DNA of 64,000 nt. It comes from Phaffia rhodozyma. Its lineage: Eukaryota; Basidiomycota; Tremellomycetes; Cystofilobasidiales; Mrakiaceae. The translations under genes and the position numbers were made by a program. Location: contig JACGZH010000003.1 in the NCBI GenBank assembly GCA_014706385.1, positions 1 to 64,000 on the forward strand, given 5' to 3'. The notes beneath the pieces were generated by a model. The model searched no databases. It was not told the origin of the DNA and worked only from the letters and a program-made list of their open reading frames with translations. The stretch's first letter is position 1; the number at the start of each line of letters is the position of its first letter. Shown piece by piece: positions 21,352-33,383 of the stretch.

Positions 21352-22729
21352 TATGTCTTTCAACGTATCATCTGAGTTATCAATGGTGTGAAACTGCATC
21401 GTAAGTGCTTGTTCAAGTGTGCTGCTCATTCCTGGTAACAGTCAGAAATGCTTCCAGATTGTAGATTTGGCAGTGATGAGTACTCAAATCTCCTCAAGAA
21501 GAAAGAGTGGAAAGAAGGCAAGTAGAAATGAGTCAAAAGCGGACCATGGAAGCCTTTTTAATTCTTATGAATATATCAACTTACAGACATACATCTGCGC
21601 GATAGCAGAACTTGTCTCAGCGTGACTGCTGTGAGCTTCAGTAGATGCTGTAGTCACAATGATAACTGTGTCGTTCAATCTTTACTGCACTCAAAGATAC
21701 TTTTGAGTGGCTTGAGCAGAATGCGCAATTTTTTGAGCGGTACGGCTTATGTGTAGATCCTCATACGATGGTAATACAAGCATCGACATCTAGTAAGAAT
21801 CTAAGAGAGAATAAATAAAGAGCTTGCAATATCAACTATAGATAACCTGGCAGGACTACCTGGTCTATCTACGGGCAGTTAGCGAGAGTTGATGATGAAG
21901 GGCATTAGTATACAGCTGAGCAGTGATGAGGAACATCCTCGACAGGAGTTGAAGGATGACCAAGAGCCAAATCCGATACTGTACGAAAAGATCGATTGGC
22001 TTTTCTCTACTGTGATATAACTTCGTAGTTTCAAAGCAAATTCAAGAGGCTGGAAAACTTCCAGGCGAACGCTTAGCCATGAAGAACAACGTTGACAATA
22101 AATGATGAACAAAGCGAAAACAATCCGAAGGATTCATTTTCCTCCTTACCGTCATCCTTTACTTCCCTCTCTTCTCCTTCCTCATTCATCTTGGTTGCCG
22201 CCGGCGATTTATGCTTTGTCTGACTTGGCAAGTGTCTGGGAACAAACCGGGTGGATTATGCCGAACATCGGTAGATACATCTCTGACTGCACAAAATTCT
22301 CATCTAACCCCTCTCAAAATGTATATGCACTCTATTCGTCTTATCTTTATGCCCGAGCGACAAAGAAACGCAAACACTTTGTCGCTTGTGCTTTCTTCGA
22401 AGTTCTCTCTATGTCTTCCTTTCTCTTCGTTCCTCCACTCGGATTTTGTCCAGACAAATGAACAAGACATCCATAAACACATATGGTTATGACAAGAGCT
22501 TATTTCTCTTTTCCATTTGAACAGATGCTACATAAACGGAAGATAAAAAAGATCCACCCCACCGATCAGACCAATCTGATTTTAAGGATGTAATCCGTAA
22601 CACGAGCTTACCCCCAGCAGCAATAGTATTTTGACATAGCAATCATATTGAGATGTGAAAAGATACTGTAACACCTAGCTTGATACGTATTGCTTAAAAC
22701 AAACGTATAGGTCATCCTGGTTGACCTTC
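21352..22729. other. Intergenic, no gene supported
   Basis: A low-complexity mixed AT-rich region with short ORFs only (for example 22102-22461), none with a recognisable motif. It separates the aminotransferase relic from the convergent flavoprotein gene. Confidence 0.45.
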
Positions 22730-23997
22730 TCATGTCCTCCCATCTTCGACAGAACACCCAGTGCCATCAACAGCAGTCCCAGCCTCTTCCTCTCTGAGCT
22801 TCATAACTATATTTCTTTTATCCCTGCCTCTCCAAATCTCTAGAGCGATCTGGTTATCCTTCTGATTACACCAATCGAGAACACCGGCCGCACAAGCAAT
22901 ACCAGTACTCATCGCGACAGTGACATGGGTCATCACCACGCCTGTATCTCCACAAGCGAAGACGCCAGGCATGCTCGTACTGTTGAAAGGCGGGGTCGCG
23001 GTGAGGTAGCTCCCGAAGGGTGAGTTTGGTATCTCAAGCCCCGACTGGCTGATCAAATTCGGAACCGAGGGCTCAGTAGGAGGTTTGTGGGCAATCCATC
23101 CTAAATGGATAGACGACGTTGAATCAGGGGTTTTGCCAGCACAAATGTCGTTAGCAAGATGTATATGAACACCCTCCTTGTCGTCTGCAACTAGTTTCAA
23201 AACTCTGCGTTGGTCGACGGTTATGCCGTAGGCGGCACAAATCTCGAGGGCACCTGCGTGGCTGGATTCATCAGAAGGGCTGAGAGGACCGTTGGTGAAG
23301 AACGTCACTTTTGACTTTGGGGGTGACGTTTCACTTCCCTTCCCAGATGGAGGCATAGCATGTGCTCTGTCTGGCGGAAGAGAGATGAAGTGCGCCGTGG
23401 TGAGTAGCTTGATCGTCATAGGATCAAGAATCGGATACGCTAAGACCCCTGATGGAAGATGAGATCGCTCGTGACCATCACAAAAGAGGCATTGATAGCT
23501 GTAAAGAAAAGGTATAGGTTATTTTCTCAATTTCTCCATCAGAAGATTGAACAAGAGGGTTGGTAGGCAAAGAAAAACACGAACATGTTTTCCCCCCAAT
23601 TTTCTACGTATCCTGCGAGATCTGGGAAGATATCGCGACATCCCGTGGCAAAAACCAAAGTGCGTCCTTTCCACCGTCGTCCTCCCTTGTCAGCATCCTC
23701 CTCGACAACAAACTCATAATTATCTCCAACCTCCTTCTTCACCTTCGTGATCTTGCCCTCGATAAAGTCGGTGTTTCCGTAACGCTCGATCTGCTCGCGA
23801 CCAATCCTTCGGATCTCTTCCGGATCGGTGTGATCGCGGGTCAAGATTGCATGAGCGGCGTGGCTTCGGGCATTGCGGTATTGTGAGTTTGAGATCACAG
23901 CACAAGTCCGATGAACCCGAGCGAGGCCAAGGGCAGTGCTGAGTCCTGCAGGACCAGAGCCGAGAATAATGGCGTCGTAATTTTTGGAGGCCGTCAT
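22730..23997 (-). CDS. Thioredoxin-reductase-like FAD oxidoreductase
   Basis: Two exons (23997-23585 and 23498-22730) give 393 residues. The first has the FAD-binding GSGPAGLSTALGLARV, the second begins with the redox motif YQCLFCDGHER (C-x2-C) typical of thioredoxin reductase-like and GliT-like fungal oxidoreductases. PGVFACGDTGVVMTHVTVAM is the C-terminal FAD motif. The NAD(P)H-binding middle is present but divergent and carries a Pro/Ser-rich loop. The ATG at 23997 was chosen because the frame upstream has no other ATG. Family members oxidise or reduce dithiols, sometimes in secondary metabolite clusters. No partner non-ribosomal gene lies nearby, so the substrate is unknown. Confidence 0.9.
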
Positions 23998-25784
23998 TTT
24001 CAAGGTGGAGAGTGCCTGTGATGAAGGAGCACCATGCTTGTATTTGTTGAAATCTGTCTGGGAATAACTGTAGACAACAGCAAAGATTGAGTGGTTCTGT
24101 TTGTTGTAGCAGTCATGGGATCAACTGGAGGGTTTGGTTGTCTAGGCAACGAGAGATACAAGTTGATTTGTCTTTCTATCCTTTCCTTCTGTTCCCTTAT
24201 ATCACAATTATGGGATCTCTCCTATACAGTTGCCAGTTTTTCTTTTTCTTCTCTTCTCTTCTTCTGGTACTCTCAACCACCTTCATTATACCTTGTGGCG
24301 ATTCGAACATTTGTTTGAGAGGATTAGTCTGAGTGAATCAGAATCAAAATCAATATTATAATTAGAAAATTGAAGAATTGGATTGAATTGTTCAAGTGAC
24401 TCCGTCGAAGAGAATACCACGAACAGCTCCCTATTTTTCAATCAAATTTGAAGCTGCCCGGAACAGCCGATATTGGCAAACTCCAAAAGCGAGGTAGAAC
24501 GAAAAGGCACGACATCGGTGTCTGTCAAGAGAAGTCTTCTGAGGTAGACAGAGTCACAAGCCACTTGGCACAGAGACCTACATGGGGACTGTCCCAACCT
24601 GGAATCTAGGACGAAGAGAGCGTCAGCTTCGAGCGTGACAAGAACTGAGGAAGAGTGAGGAAGACAAGGGAGGGGCAAGAATGCAATTCGGGTGAGCCAT
24701 CTAAGAAGTCTGAAAAAAAGATAATGATGAAAAGATCTCATACACAAAGCAGTAATTAGATATATGGCTTCGGCTGGGTAGATAAATATACCAAATGACT
24801 GTCCCGATCTCTGACAGTGTTCGCACGTCGACTCTGTTCTTCTCTTGCTTGCCCCTTTATTTCTATTGATCGACTTTGTACATATTCTGATAAACCCACA
24901 TATATATATATATATATATATATATACGCACACGGAACTTGACTTGGTTGTTGTGCAGGCAGAAGTCGCAAGAGAATAAGAGACGATCGGTACTCTGGTC
25001 AAGGATCCGGCTTTATTGGTCGAACGAGAACCAGTCGAAACGCGTGTTTCGTGGTAAAACAGTCATCACAAAACAAGACTCATGACAGGAAACACTCATG
25101 TCCGTTAGCGTTCTCTTCTTCTGCTTTCAGTATCCAAACATGTCTCTGCGATCTGATCGATGTCTGATGTGTGTTCTTTCTCACGCCTTTTGATGCGATA
25201 CAGATGAACGTACGAAGGCCGTAGGAGACTATCGATCCGAGACACGCTCACCGTCTGTTTCGTCGAACTCAGACTCATCAGCCTTGACCTGGTAAACATG
25301 TCTTTCTTTGTTCAGCCGACTGGCCCCCAGCCCATCAGAGCTACCGACCCAGATGGATACCCGTCCTGCCCTTTCTATCAGTCTAGTTTGTTCCTACCTT
25401 GCCTATGCCCGTATCGGAACCTCATCGGTTAAGTCGCCAGCGGAAGGAGGCCGCCCTCCAAACCCGGCCCGCAGCAAACGCTGGTGAACGACGACCGGCC
25501 GATTACACCGGTGACGCCGGCTCCGAAGGCTATACTTCAACTCTGTCTCCGGTATATTACAATCCGGGGTCGCTGACAGCGGCCGCGGATACCGTTGTCT
25601 GTCTAGCGTGTCTTCCCGACCAATCGTTTACCATCTACCGTCTTCCATCTGGCGGGACGAATGGCAAAACGATTGACTGTCGTCATCAGGCTCTCAGACG
25701 TATGCTTCACTGCAGCGCCCGTCATGTTCGGTGAATCTCCTTTTAGACCTGTAGCATTCGTTGTCTGAACGAGCGAAGGGCGAC
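23998..25784. other. Intergenic region between flavoprotein and tannase genes
   Basis: No gene is supported. It holds an AT microsatellite (24900-24926) and, at 25399-25734, a more GC-rich 111-codon ORF (SEPHRLSRQRKEAALQ) without known motif. The latter could be upstream regulatory sequence of the tannase gene. Confidence 0.45.
24900..24926. repeat. (TA)n microsatellite
   Basis: Thirteen uninterrupted TA dinucleotides. Confidence 0.95.
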
Positions 25785-25790
25785 ATATAT
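25785..25790 (+). promoter_or_regulatory. TATA box of the tannase gene
   Basis: TATATA lies about 130 bases upstream of the ATG, followed by a CT-rich leader (25845-25865) typical of highly expressed fungal genes. Confidence 0.5.
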
Positions 25791-25918
25791 AGCAAGTGAG
25801 TCTCCTTAGGATACGCCTGAAAGCTTCTTGTTCCTCACAACTCCTCTCTCTCTCTCTCTGTCTATTCCCGGTTGTCCATTCTCTTTCAATCTACGCTTTC
25901 CTTTCCTGTTCCCAAAAG

Positions 25919-27842
25919 ATGCGACGTGCATTGAGTCCCCTTCTCTTGGGCTCTGTCGGCCTTGCTGCCTCTCTCTCCGAGATCTGCACGACGTCGAACG
26001 TCCAGGCTGCCCTTCCAGCCGATGGCTTCATCGAGGGTGTCACCTTCAATGCGTCCTCTGTTACTGCAGCTCTCGTCTACAACGAGACCTACACCGGCGA
26101 GAACAACTTTCCGGATGCCACGATCTCCTACTGCAACGTTACCTTTGCCTACAGCCATGCCGGTCTGGGTGACAACGTCCAGGTTCAGTACTGGCTGCCG
26201 TCCAACTTCTCGAACCGATTTTTGACCACCGGTGGAGGCGGATATGCCATCAACTCTGTCAGCACCAGTCTCCCGGAGGCCGTGTTCTACGGCGCTGTCG
26301 GCGGTGCGACCGACGGTGGCTTTGGCGGGTTCGACAGCGAGTTTGACGCTGTCTTCCCTCTCCGGAACGGAACGGCCAACTTCCCTGCGCTCTATTCGTT
26401 TGTGAGTGGAGAGCGCTCAGAGCAGTGTCGGATCGTGTCAGACAGAAGAGCTGATGGCCATTGCTTTGACCTTTTTCTTTTTCCTTTTTTTCTTTTTTTT
26501 CTTTTTTTACGATCTTGTTTGACCTCTTCTTTTACCCTTTCACTGGCCTTTCCTTCGATCTTACCTGCCACAGGCCTATGAGTCCATCCACGAGATGAGT
26601 GTGTTTGGCCTCGAGTTCACCAAGCAGATCTATGAGATCGGGAACGACACCAAGGTCTACACTTACTATCACGCCTGCTCCGAGGGCGGGCGAGAGGGGT
26701 GGAGTCAAGTCCAGCGGTACGGCGGCCAGTTTGATGGTGCCGTCGTTGGCGCTCCCGCCTTCCGGTTCTCCTTCCAGCAGTTGAACCACTTTGGAGCGAA
26801 CTTTGTTCAGCAGACGCTTGACTACTACCCTCCTTCGTGCGAGCTTGACAAGATCATCAGCGAGACCATCGCTGCTTGTGACCCTCTGGACGGGTTCACC
26901 GACGGTGTCGTCAGCCGATCGGACCTCTGCAAGCTGGACTTCAACATGACATCCCTCATCGGCACCGCTTACTCGTGCGAGGAGAGCAGCGCATCGTCTG
27001 TCCCTCTGAGAAAGAGGCAGATGGTCACCTCATCGGCCACGCCTGCCCAGAACGGATCGATCACCGCCCAGGGTGTCGCCGTCGTGCAGACCATCATCGA
27101 CGGCCTTCATGACACCGATGGGAACGCCTTCTACTTTTCCTATCAGCCCGGCGCGGACATCTCGTTTGATGCTGCGACCGCCTATAACTCGACCAGCGGC
27201 GAGTGGGGGATCTCTGTTTCCGGCGTCGGTGCCGAGTTCTACCAGCGGTTCCTCAAGCTCGTTGACTCTAGCAGTCTGGACTCGATCGAGGGCTACACGT
27301 ACGACACCCTGAAAGCATGGATGATCGAGGGTTGGTACAGGTACCAGGACTCGGTTCACACCACGAACCCTGACTTGACAGAGTTCCAACAGGCCGGCGG
27401 CAAGATCATCCACTACCATGGCGAACAGGACAACTCGATCCCGACCGCATCCTCCATCCGATACTGGGACTCGGTCCGACAGGTCATGTATCCCGGTATG
27501 TCGTTCAACGAGTCGACCGCTGCCCTCGCCGAGTGGTACCAGCTGTACCTTGTCCCGGGCGCTGCTCACTGCGCCCCAAACACGGCCGAGCCGAACGGTC
27601 CGTGGTGCCAGACTGCCCTGGGAGTGATGATCGACTGGGTCGAGAGCGGGATCGAGCCGGTCACTCTGAACGCGACCTACCTGGCGGGCGACTACATCGG
27701 TCAGAACGCTCAGATCTGCCAATGGCCGTTGCGACCGATGTGGTCGAACAACGGAACGAGCATGGAGTGCGAGTATGACCAGAGGAGCTTGGACACCTGG
27801 TTCTACGACTTTACCGACAGCTTGAAGCTTCCTTTGTACTAG
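25919..27842 (+). CDS. Secreted tannase / feruloyl esterase
   Basis: Two exons (25919-26401, 26574-27842) encode 583 residues. Tannase-family enzymes hydrolyse galloyl, feruloyl and related esters of plant polyphenols outside the cell. There is a signal peptide (LSPLLLGSVGLAASLS), then FLTTGGGGYAI and GGATDGGFGGF, the nucleophile motif CSEGGREG (Ser near residue 197), the Asp-bearing loop HYHGEQDNSIP and the His-bearing PGAAHCAPN. Flanking cysteines fit the family's Cys-Cys bridge next to the triad. VPLRKRQM at residues 306-310 is a Kex2-type dibasic site where Aspergillus tannase is cut into two chains. Many N-glycosylation sites are present. The intron has a poly-T-rich 3' half. The gene appears intact. 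Confidence 0.95.
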
Positions 27843-28251
27843 ACAATGACGTTTGCTAGCTTTTGTATTGAAAAAGAAAGAAGGATCATGATATAATATA
27901 ATAACTTCAATCTGTCCACTCGCTTGCCAGGATCTGGACCATATCCAACTAATTGCTCTATGTGCATGTTTGTGTGTCTAGTCAGAAAGGAACGACACGA
28001 CCATAGAGTCATCTGACAGAGAAGCTGTCCCAAGTCTTAAAACGAAGATTAAAATTCAGACAGCGTAGTGTATGAAGGACTACAGAAAATGATTCATATT
28101 AGCTGCTAACCCTAACGCTCAGCTTCGGACCAACATTGGTGCGAGCGGTACAATTCGTTTGAATCGTTCCAACGTCCAATCCATCATTACAGAACGATAA
28201 GCTCTTCAAGTCAATCGCAGTGAACCGAACATAGCAAAAGTCTTTCTCTCA
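27843..28251 (+). promoter_or_regulatory. Intergenic upstream of the Zn2Cys6 factor, with a telobox
   Basis: The stretch contains the tannase 3' end and the promoter of the next gene. TAACCCTAAC at 28107-28116 is a telobox-like site 136 bases before the ATG. Confidence 0.45.
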
Positions 28252-31200
28252 TGCCAAAGGTATCTAGGTCTCCTAGTCCTGTCGCTTCCATTCGGCCGGT
28301 GGACGCAACTAGAAGGCAAATGACGGCGTCGTACGTGCCAAGCTACATATTTAGTTAGATTATACGATCATTCTCGACATTAGTTACAATTACCAAATCT
28401 TTTATCCGAGTAGATGTGGATCATGCAGAGAACGAAAGATCAAGTGTATGTTGTTACCATAATTGACCATTCCTCAAGCTAGTCCATGAATAGTTTATCG
28501 AGGTTGTGCTTCTCCGTCGTTATTTCGTTCAGGTGATGGACAAAAACCTGTAAAGATCTCAATCCTTTTTGATCCCAAGCATACGGCTTTCACCTGACTC
28601 ACAGCTGCATCAATCCCTTGTTCTCTAGACGTGTGACGGATGTTTAAAGAACGGTACGCTCTCATGTCATTTCCAAACTGACCTTATCTAAAGTTTAACG
28701 ATTCGTTTATAATTTGAGAGCAAATCTTAGAAAGACTGTGTGTATGTATATAACTTGTGTTTGTGTTGACTTGCTTTGAATAAACCCTGAACATACATCA
28801 ATCTTGTGTTGCATTTATCTCCGTATAGGAATATCGCCCCAAAATGAAACCTGGGTTAAAAGTTGGAACCGGGTGGGTTTATGCTGTGGTCTTTCACCTC
28901 GATCCGAATAAAAAATAGTAATTGAACGATTGTTGTTCCTGTGTTCTAGACAAGTTGAAAAGCGATTACGTTCGTCCTACATCTTCTAGTCTCTGTGGCT
29001 CTCAGTTCCAATGCTAACTTTCAGAAGAATCAATCAGTGGATATCGAAAGCTTGTTGACTGAACATTCTCAGACAATCAAATTGTTACAAGAACGCTACG
29101 ACCAGCAACGTATCACCTCAAGTTTCAATCAACTCAATGGCCCGCCCGATGTCAGACATTCTATCCTTTCTTCTCAAACAATCACGACAATGCCGGTTCC
29201 TGTCTCGTACTCAAATTCCCGGATAACGTACAACGCTGAACATCTGTCTCACAACCCTCCAATGCCTCAGTCGATCTCACACCTTGATAGCCCAGGACCA
29301 TCAGATCAGTATGCGCGAAATCCCTTGTGGGACTTAGCAAACGCAGTGACACCCGTATGTACGAACGACGAACAAGTTCAGTATCATGGCCATGAGATAG
29401 ATCTCAGCCACGAGAAAGTGGTGAAAAGGAGGAGAAGTCGAGGGATAGAGCCGGTATCTGAGCGAAGGTCAGTATTTTCATTGCTTTATAACAAAAGATA
29501 CTACGACGATATCTTTCAAACCCTGACAGGATCATCTCTTCCTTTTTCTGTTATGTTCTGCCATGTCTCACTGTTTGAATCTGAAGGCAGTATACCCTTG
29601 ACTCTGATTCTCATCAGAGTGCGCCTTATAAGTGAAGTCTTCTGGCATAGCTTTCCTTCTGTCAACACATGCATCGACTAACTGTAGATATTTGTCATGA
29701 TACAGAAGCCTTTTCTCATCACTTGAGGGAGAATCGATTCCTGAGAGCGATCATGTAAAAACCCCTAGTATAGTCTCGTCCAGTTCCATGTGAGCCAAGT
29801 TTCCTAGATAGGCTATATACTTTGAGTTCATCGTATATCAACTAACAAGTCCCGAATTTTGACTTTGTATAGACCCATGAACAGCTTCAAATATGGAGAG
29901 GCCCCAGATCTTCCGCCCGGTGATGTTGTTGAAGAACTGTAAGGGGCTTTTCGTTCGTCTATAATTGCCTTTGAGCTCAACTCAATGTACACTTCTTGCC
30001 TTCATTCAGTGTTGTCCTTTTTTTCAAGCACATCCATCCATGGGCACCCATCATTCTCGATTCCGATTTGACACCAACCATCCAGAAAACATACACGTCA
30101 TCATATGCACATTCTAATCTTCAAACACCACAACCTCCTTCAACGCTTCACTCTTCACAAAGCCGACCATCTATTCTGACGTATGCCATTATCTGTATAA
30201 CTCTGCGATTTTCCAATCATCGACATTTTGCCGCCTCTGGTGTTTGTTCCAGGAATCATTATCACGAAAAAGCTCAACAAAAAGTTGTTATGGCAGCGAT
30301 GGATCGCCTAAATCTGATCACGTTACAAGCATTGGCCATAGTCGGACTAGACTGGTGTGAGCTTGGAGGAGGGCCAAAAAGATGGGGAGGAATTCTCAGC
30401 CTTGTTACTGGCGGATTAAAACAAGCAGGCTTAGGAGATGAAGACGGGCTTGTCAAAGAGCTAGAGAAGGGATTCGGTGTCGAGGGAGGCAAAACCAGAA
30501 GGATATATCATCCTACAGATAAACCATCTCTTCTCCAGTATGTGATCTACACAAATATTGGCTGGTGCCAATCGTTCGGTAAGATTTCCTATTTGCTCAT
30601 TCTTTTCATGATCTTTCTCTCTTGATACCTGCTACCAGATCCACAGATAGTTGGAGAGAGATAGAAGAGCGCCGGCGCCTCTTCTGGTTAGTCTTCTGTT
30701 TAGACCGATATGCGTCGGTTTCGACAGGTTGGGATTTCGCTTTCCCAGAAGAAGACATTAAACGTAGACTTCCTGGCAAGGATGACGCCTGGATCTCTGG
30801 ACCTGTAAGCCTCTTTAACTTATGCGATCACATCTAGACCACCCTTTGAAAGAGAGATCTTTATATTTCGTTTCTTGTGACTTCGTGCTATTCAGAACCA
30901 AGAGCTCCCACCCCTAATTTCTCAACCGCTGCCGCCACCATCTTTGGCATCACCTATATGTACATATGCCTACTTGGTATCGATTACTTATCAATTAGGG
31001 AAAATACACTCCTTCATTCGAACTCCTCTGGACCTGTTCGAACCCGTGGAGACGTCTTTGTGGTACGACCGATTCCGTCAATTTGAGGACGATCTCAAAA
31101 ATTGGTGGAAATGTCTACCGGACGATGTGAAGATTGTGGGATCCGGACGATGGCAGGGTGAAGATCATGACGCTGCATTGAAAGCTTTGATACTGACTGT

Positions 31201-32462
31201 GTATCACGCGTGAGTTTCTACTAATATACCATTGGTATCGAGTGAAAGTCCGATAAAAAAATTTGAGATTGAGAGCTCAGTAGTTCATCACTGTCCTCTT
31301 TTCAGCACCGTTATAAGGCTGCAATCTGCTTCGGCGTATCCCCCGGTATCATCACCCACCTTTTTGCCCTCCGAAGCGGCCGCATCCAAATGCATTCTGG
31401 CAGCAAAGTCTTCAGCTCAAGTAGCAGTGCTTGTTGGTAGGCATGCCGCTGTCGGAGGATCGACATTTGTAGGAGAAATCGATGTAAAGAACATACATCC
31501 TCTATTTGGCTGGACCCTTTGGGTCGCAGCTAGAGCACTAGTTGGTAAGACAGATCCTGATCATTGGCGCTCATGTATATAGATCTTACGGCTCAAATTC
31601 CTGTATATTACCATAACTGGCTTGATAGCACATTCTTACATCAAACGTGTTGGGCTTCTTCCTGAGACGGCTATCTTTGTTGAGACCCTCCAAGGCTTGA
31701 GTGTGTACTGGAGTACTGCTAGTATGTATACTGACTGCTCTTCCATATATCCTATGAGTTTGAATATTGTTAATCTGTGTTTGTTGTCTTTTATATTGTC
31801 CAAACACAGAACGATACGCAAAGATTCTGTCCGCTGCTGTATTCGAAGCCAACCAACTTCAGCCGTCGTCTATATTCAGCGCGGTCATCGGTTCGCCACT
31901 GTCTAGCTGTGGTCTTGGTGGGGGAACCTATGGAGATAGCTCCTCGACAGGTCGAGCAGGTAATAGTGAGATGACAATGAATATTCTGGCTGATATGCGA
32001 AGGACGGCCTGGAATGCTGCTGCTGCCCTTCGAGATGAGGAGAGGGAAGGGAACTTGAAAGGGGCAGGTCTTGGTCTGGATGATGGTGGAGAAGATGAGG
32101 GCAACAGTACTAGTGAATGGAGGGAGAATATCGAAGATGGAATCAACCAGAGCATGAGGTCGGGAGTCTCAGCTAGACTTGTAGGTGTAGCTAGCCCTGG
32201 AACCACGTTCCGCTCTTCGAACCTTCGGGGATCATTGGCATCTGGGGAAGGCATGAATGTGTTGCCCCATCTTTGGACAGAAACCAGTTCAAATAAGCTA
32301 CCTCCGCTTGAGAACTTAACGGGCTCCGGAAGATCGCCTATGATGTCCTCCATTCGTAGTGGAGCCGCTTCTGATGGGCTCTCTCATTCGGGCTTCGATT
32401 TTTCTGGCGATTGGATCGGAGACAGTGAGCACTTATTTATTGAGCTTGATATTGTTGAATAA
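28252..32462 (+). CDS. Zn2Cys6 fungal transcription factor with Fungal_trans domain
   Basis: The zinc cluster is built from tiny exons. The start exon MPKVSRSPSPVASIRPVD (28252) is followed by CGSCRERKIKC (about 28414-28447), DGQKP (about 28535) and TCDGCLKNGTLSC (about 28631-28670). Together they give C-x2-C-x6-C-x6-C-x2-C-x7-C. The linker KPGLKVGTGW (about 28850) and a heptad-like ESLLTEHSQTIKLLQERY (29043) follow. The middle homology region starts at LFFKHIHPWAPII (about 30010). It continues with RLNLITLQALAIVGLDW and WREIEERRRLFWLVFCLDRY (about 30650-30710), a hallmark of the Fungal_trans domain, and ends in a Gly/Ser-rich acidic tail. Joins around the sixth cysteine and some later introns are uncertain. 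Its place beside the tannase gene makes it a candidate local regulator, which is inference. Confidence 0.85.
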
Positions 32463-33383
32463 GCAAGGTAACCACGATCCTTATTTAAACTGTGTGAAGT
32501 GTTCTCATTCTTCGATGTTCCTGCTATGAGCCTGCCTCCGAGTCCTGCTCCTTTCACCTAACTCAAATAATGGTGGCTGTCAGAGTCAGACAAACTATAC
32601 AGACAGTACAACGACTTCATAGGTCATAGGTTCAGTTTGCCTTCATCGATGGCACAGCGTATCAGGCCGGGAGCTGGGCTGGCATCGGAAGGGTTACGAC
32701 CGATACAACCACACAAGGGGGCCTAGATGTTCATGTAAGATGTCCACGCTCTTGAACGGAAGGACGAGGTTGATAGGGACGCCAGGTAACAAGGATAGGA
32801 TAACAAGGAGGGACGGGAGAATAAGGAAGGACAGGAAGGACAGAAGCAGAAAGCAACAAAGAACCCAAACTTGAGGTCTCTATCTACAAGGGACCAACAA
32901 CGCCTGTCTTATGAATGGTTCTCAAACTCTAAGAAGATTGTGTAGAATGCACTGGAGTATGGCGCGCCGGAAGCAGACCAGAAGGAGGAGTAATGAAGGC
33001 GGAGAGTATACCAGCCGAAGGTTACGAACTCGTGTAGCTCAAGCCACATCCCTGACACCGAGGTACAGATGGGCACCGTTGAGGTCAGCTGCACGCGCTC
33101 GATCAAGCGTGTAATCTCTATCTCTTCGTCTCTTTGTCTGATCCAAGGGGTTTGCTTGTAAAGAAGGAAGCAACGACCTCGACAGCTTATAAGACACAAA
33201 CAAGTCGCGCTGATGAGGATGATTTCCGGCGTTCAACACACATCAGTTGCCTCGTAGATTTTCGTTCCCCTGTGTTTGAATTGAAATGCAAGAGTACGGC
33301 TCAAATTCTGGCAAGATCTTTCGCCGCCTTTGCAACTAAAGCTCCCAGATTTCCAGCCTGCCATCAGGCTGGCCATTCATTGA
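32463..33383. other. Intergenic, possible upstream part of the Fanzor element
   Basis: I see no intact gene. Purine-rich sequence at 32790-32860 (AGGACAGGAAGGACAG-like units) precedes mixed sequence from 32900. The N-terminal part of the Fanzor relic may extend into 33000-33383 but is unreadable. Confidence 0.4.

Noticed and set aside
24285..24330. T-loop-like GTTCGAATC on the minus strand suggesting a tRNA
   Set aside because: The T stem does not pair and no acceptor or anticodon stem can be formed.
25399..25734. 111-codon GC-richer ORF before the tannase gene
   Set aside because: No recognisable motif or clear promoter. It lies in the tannase upstream region, so it was kept only as a remark.
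27030..27722. 230-codon antisense ORF within the tannase gene
   Set aside because: A shadow of the strong GC-rich coding frame on the other strand.
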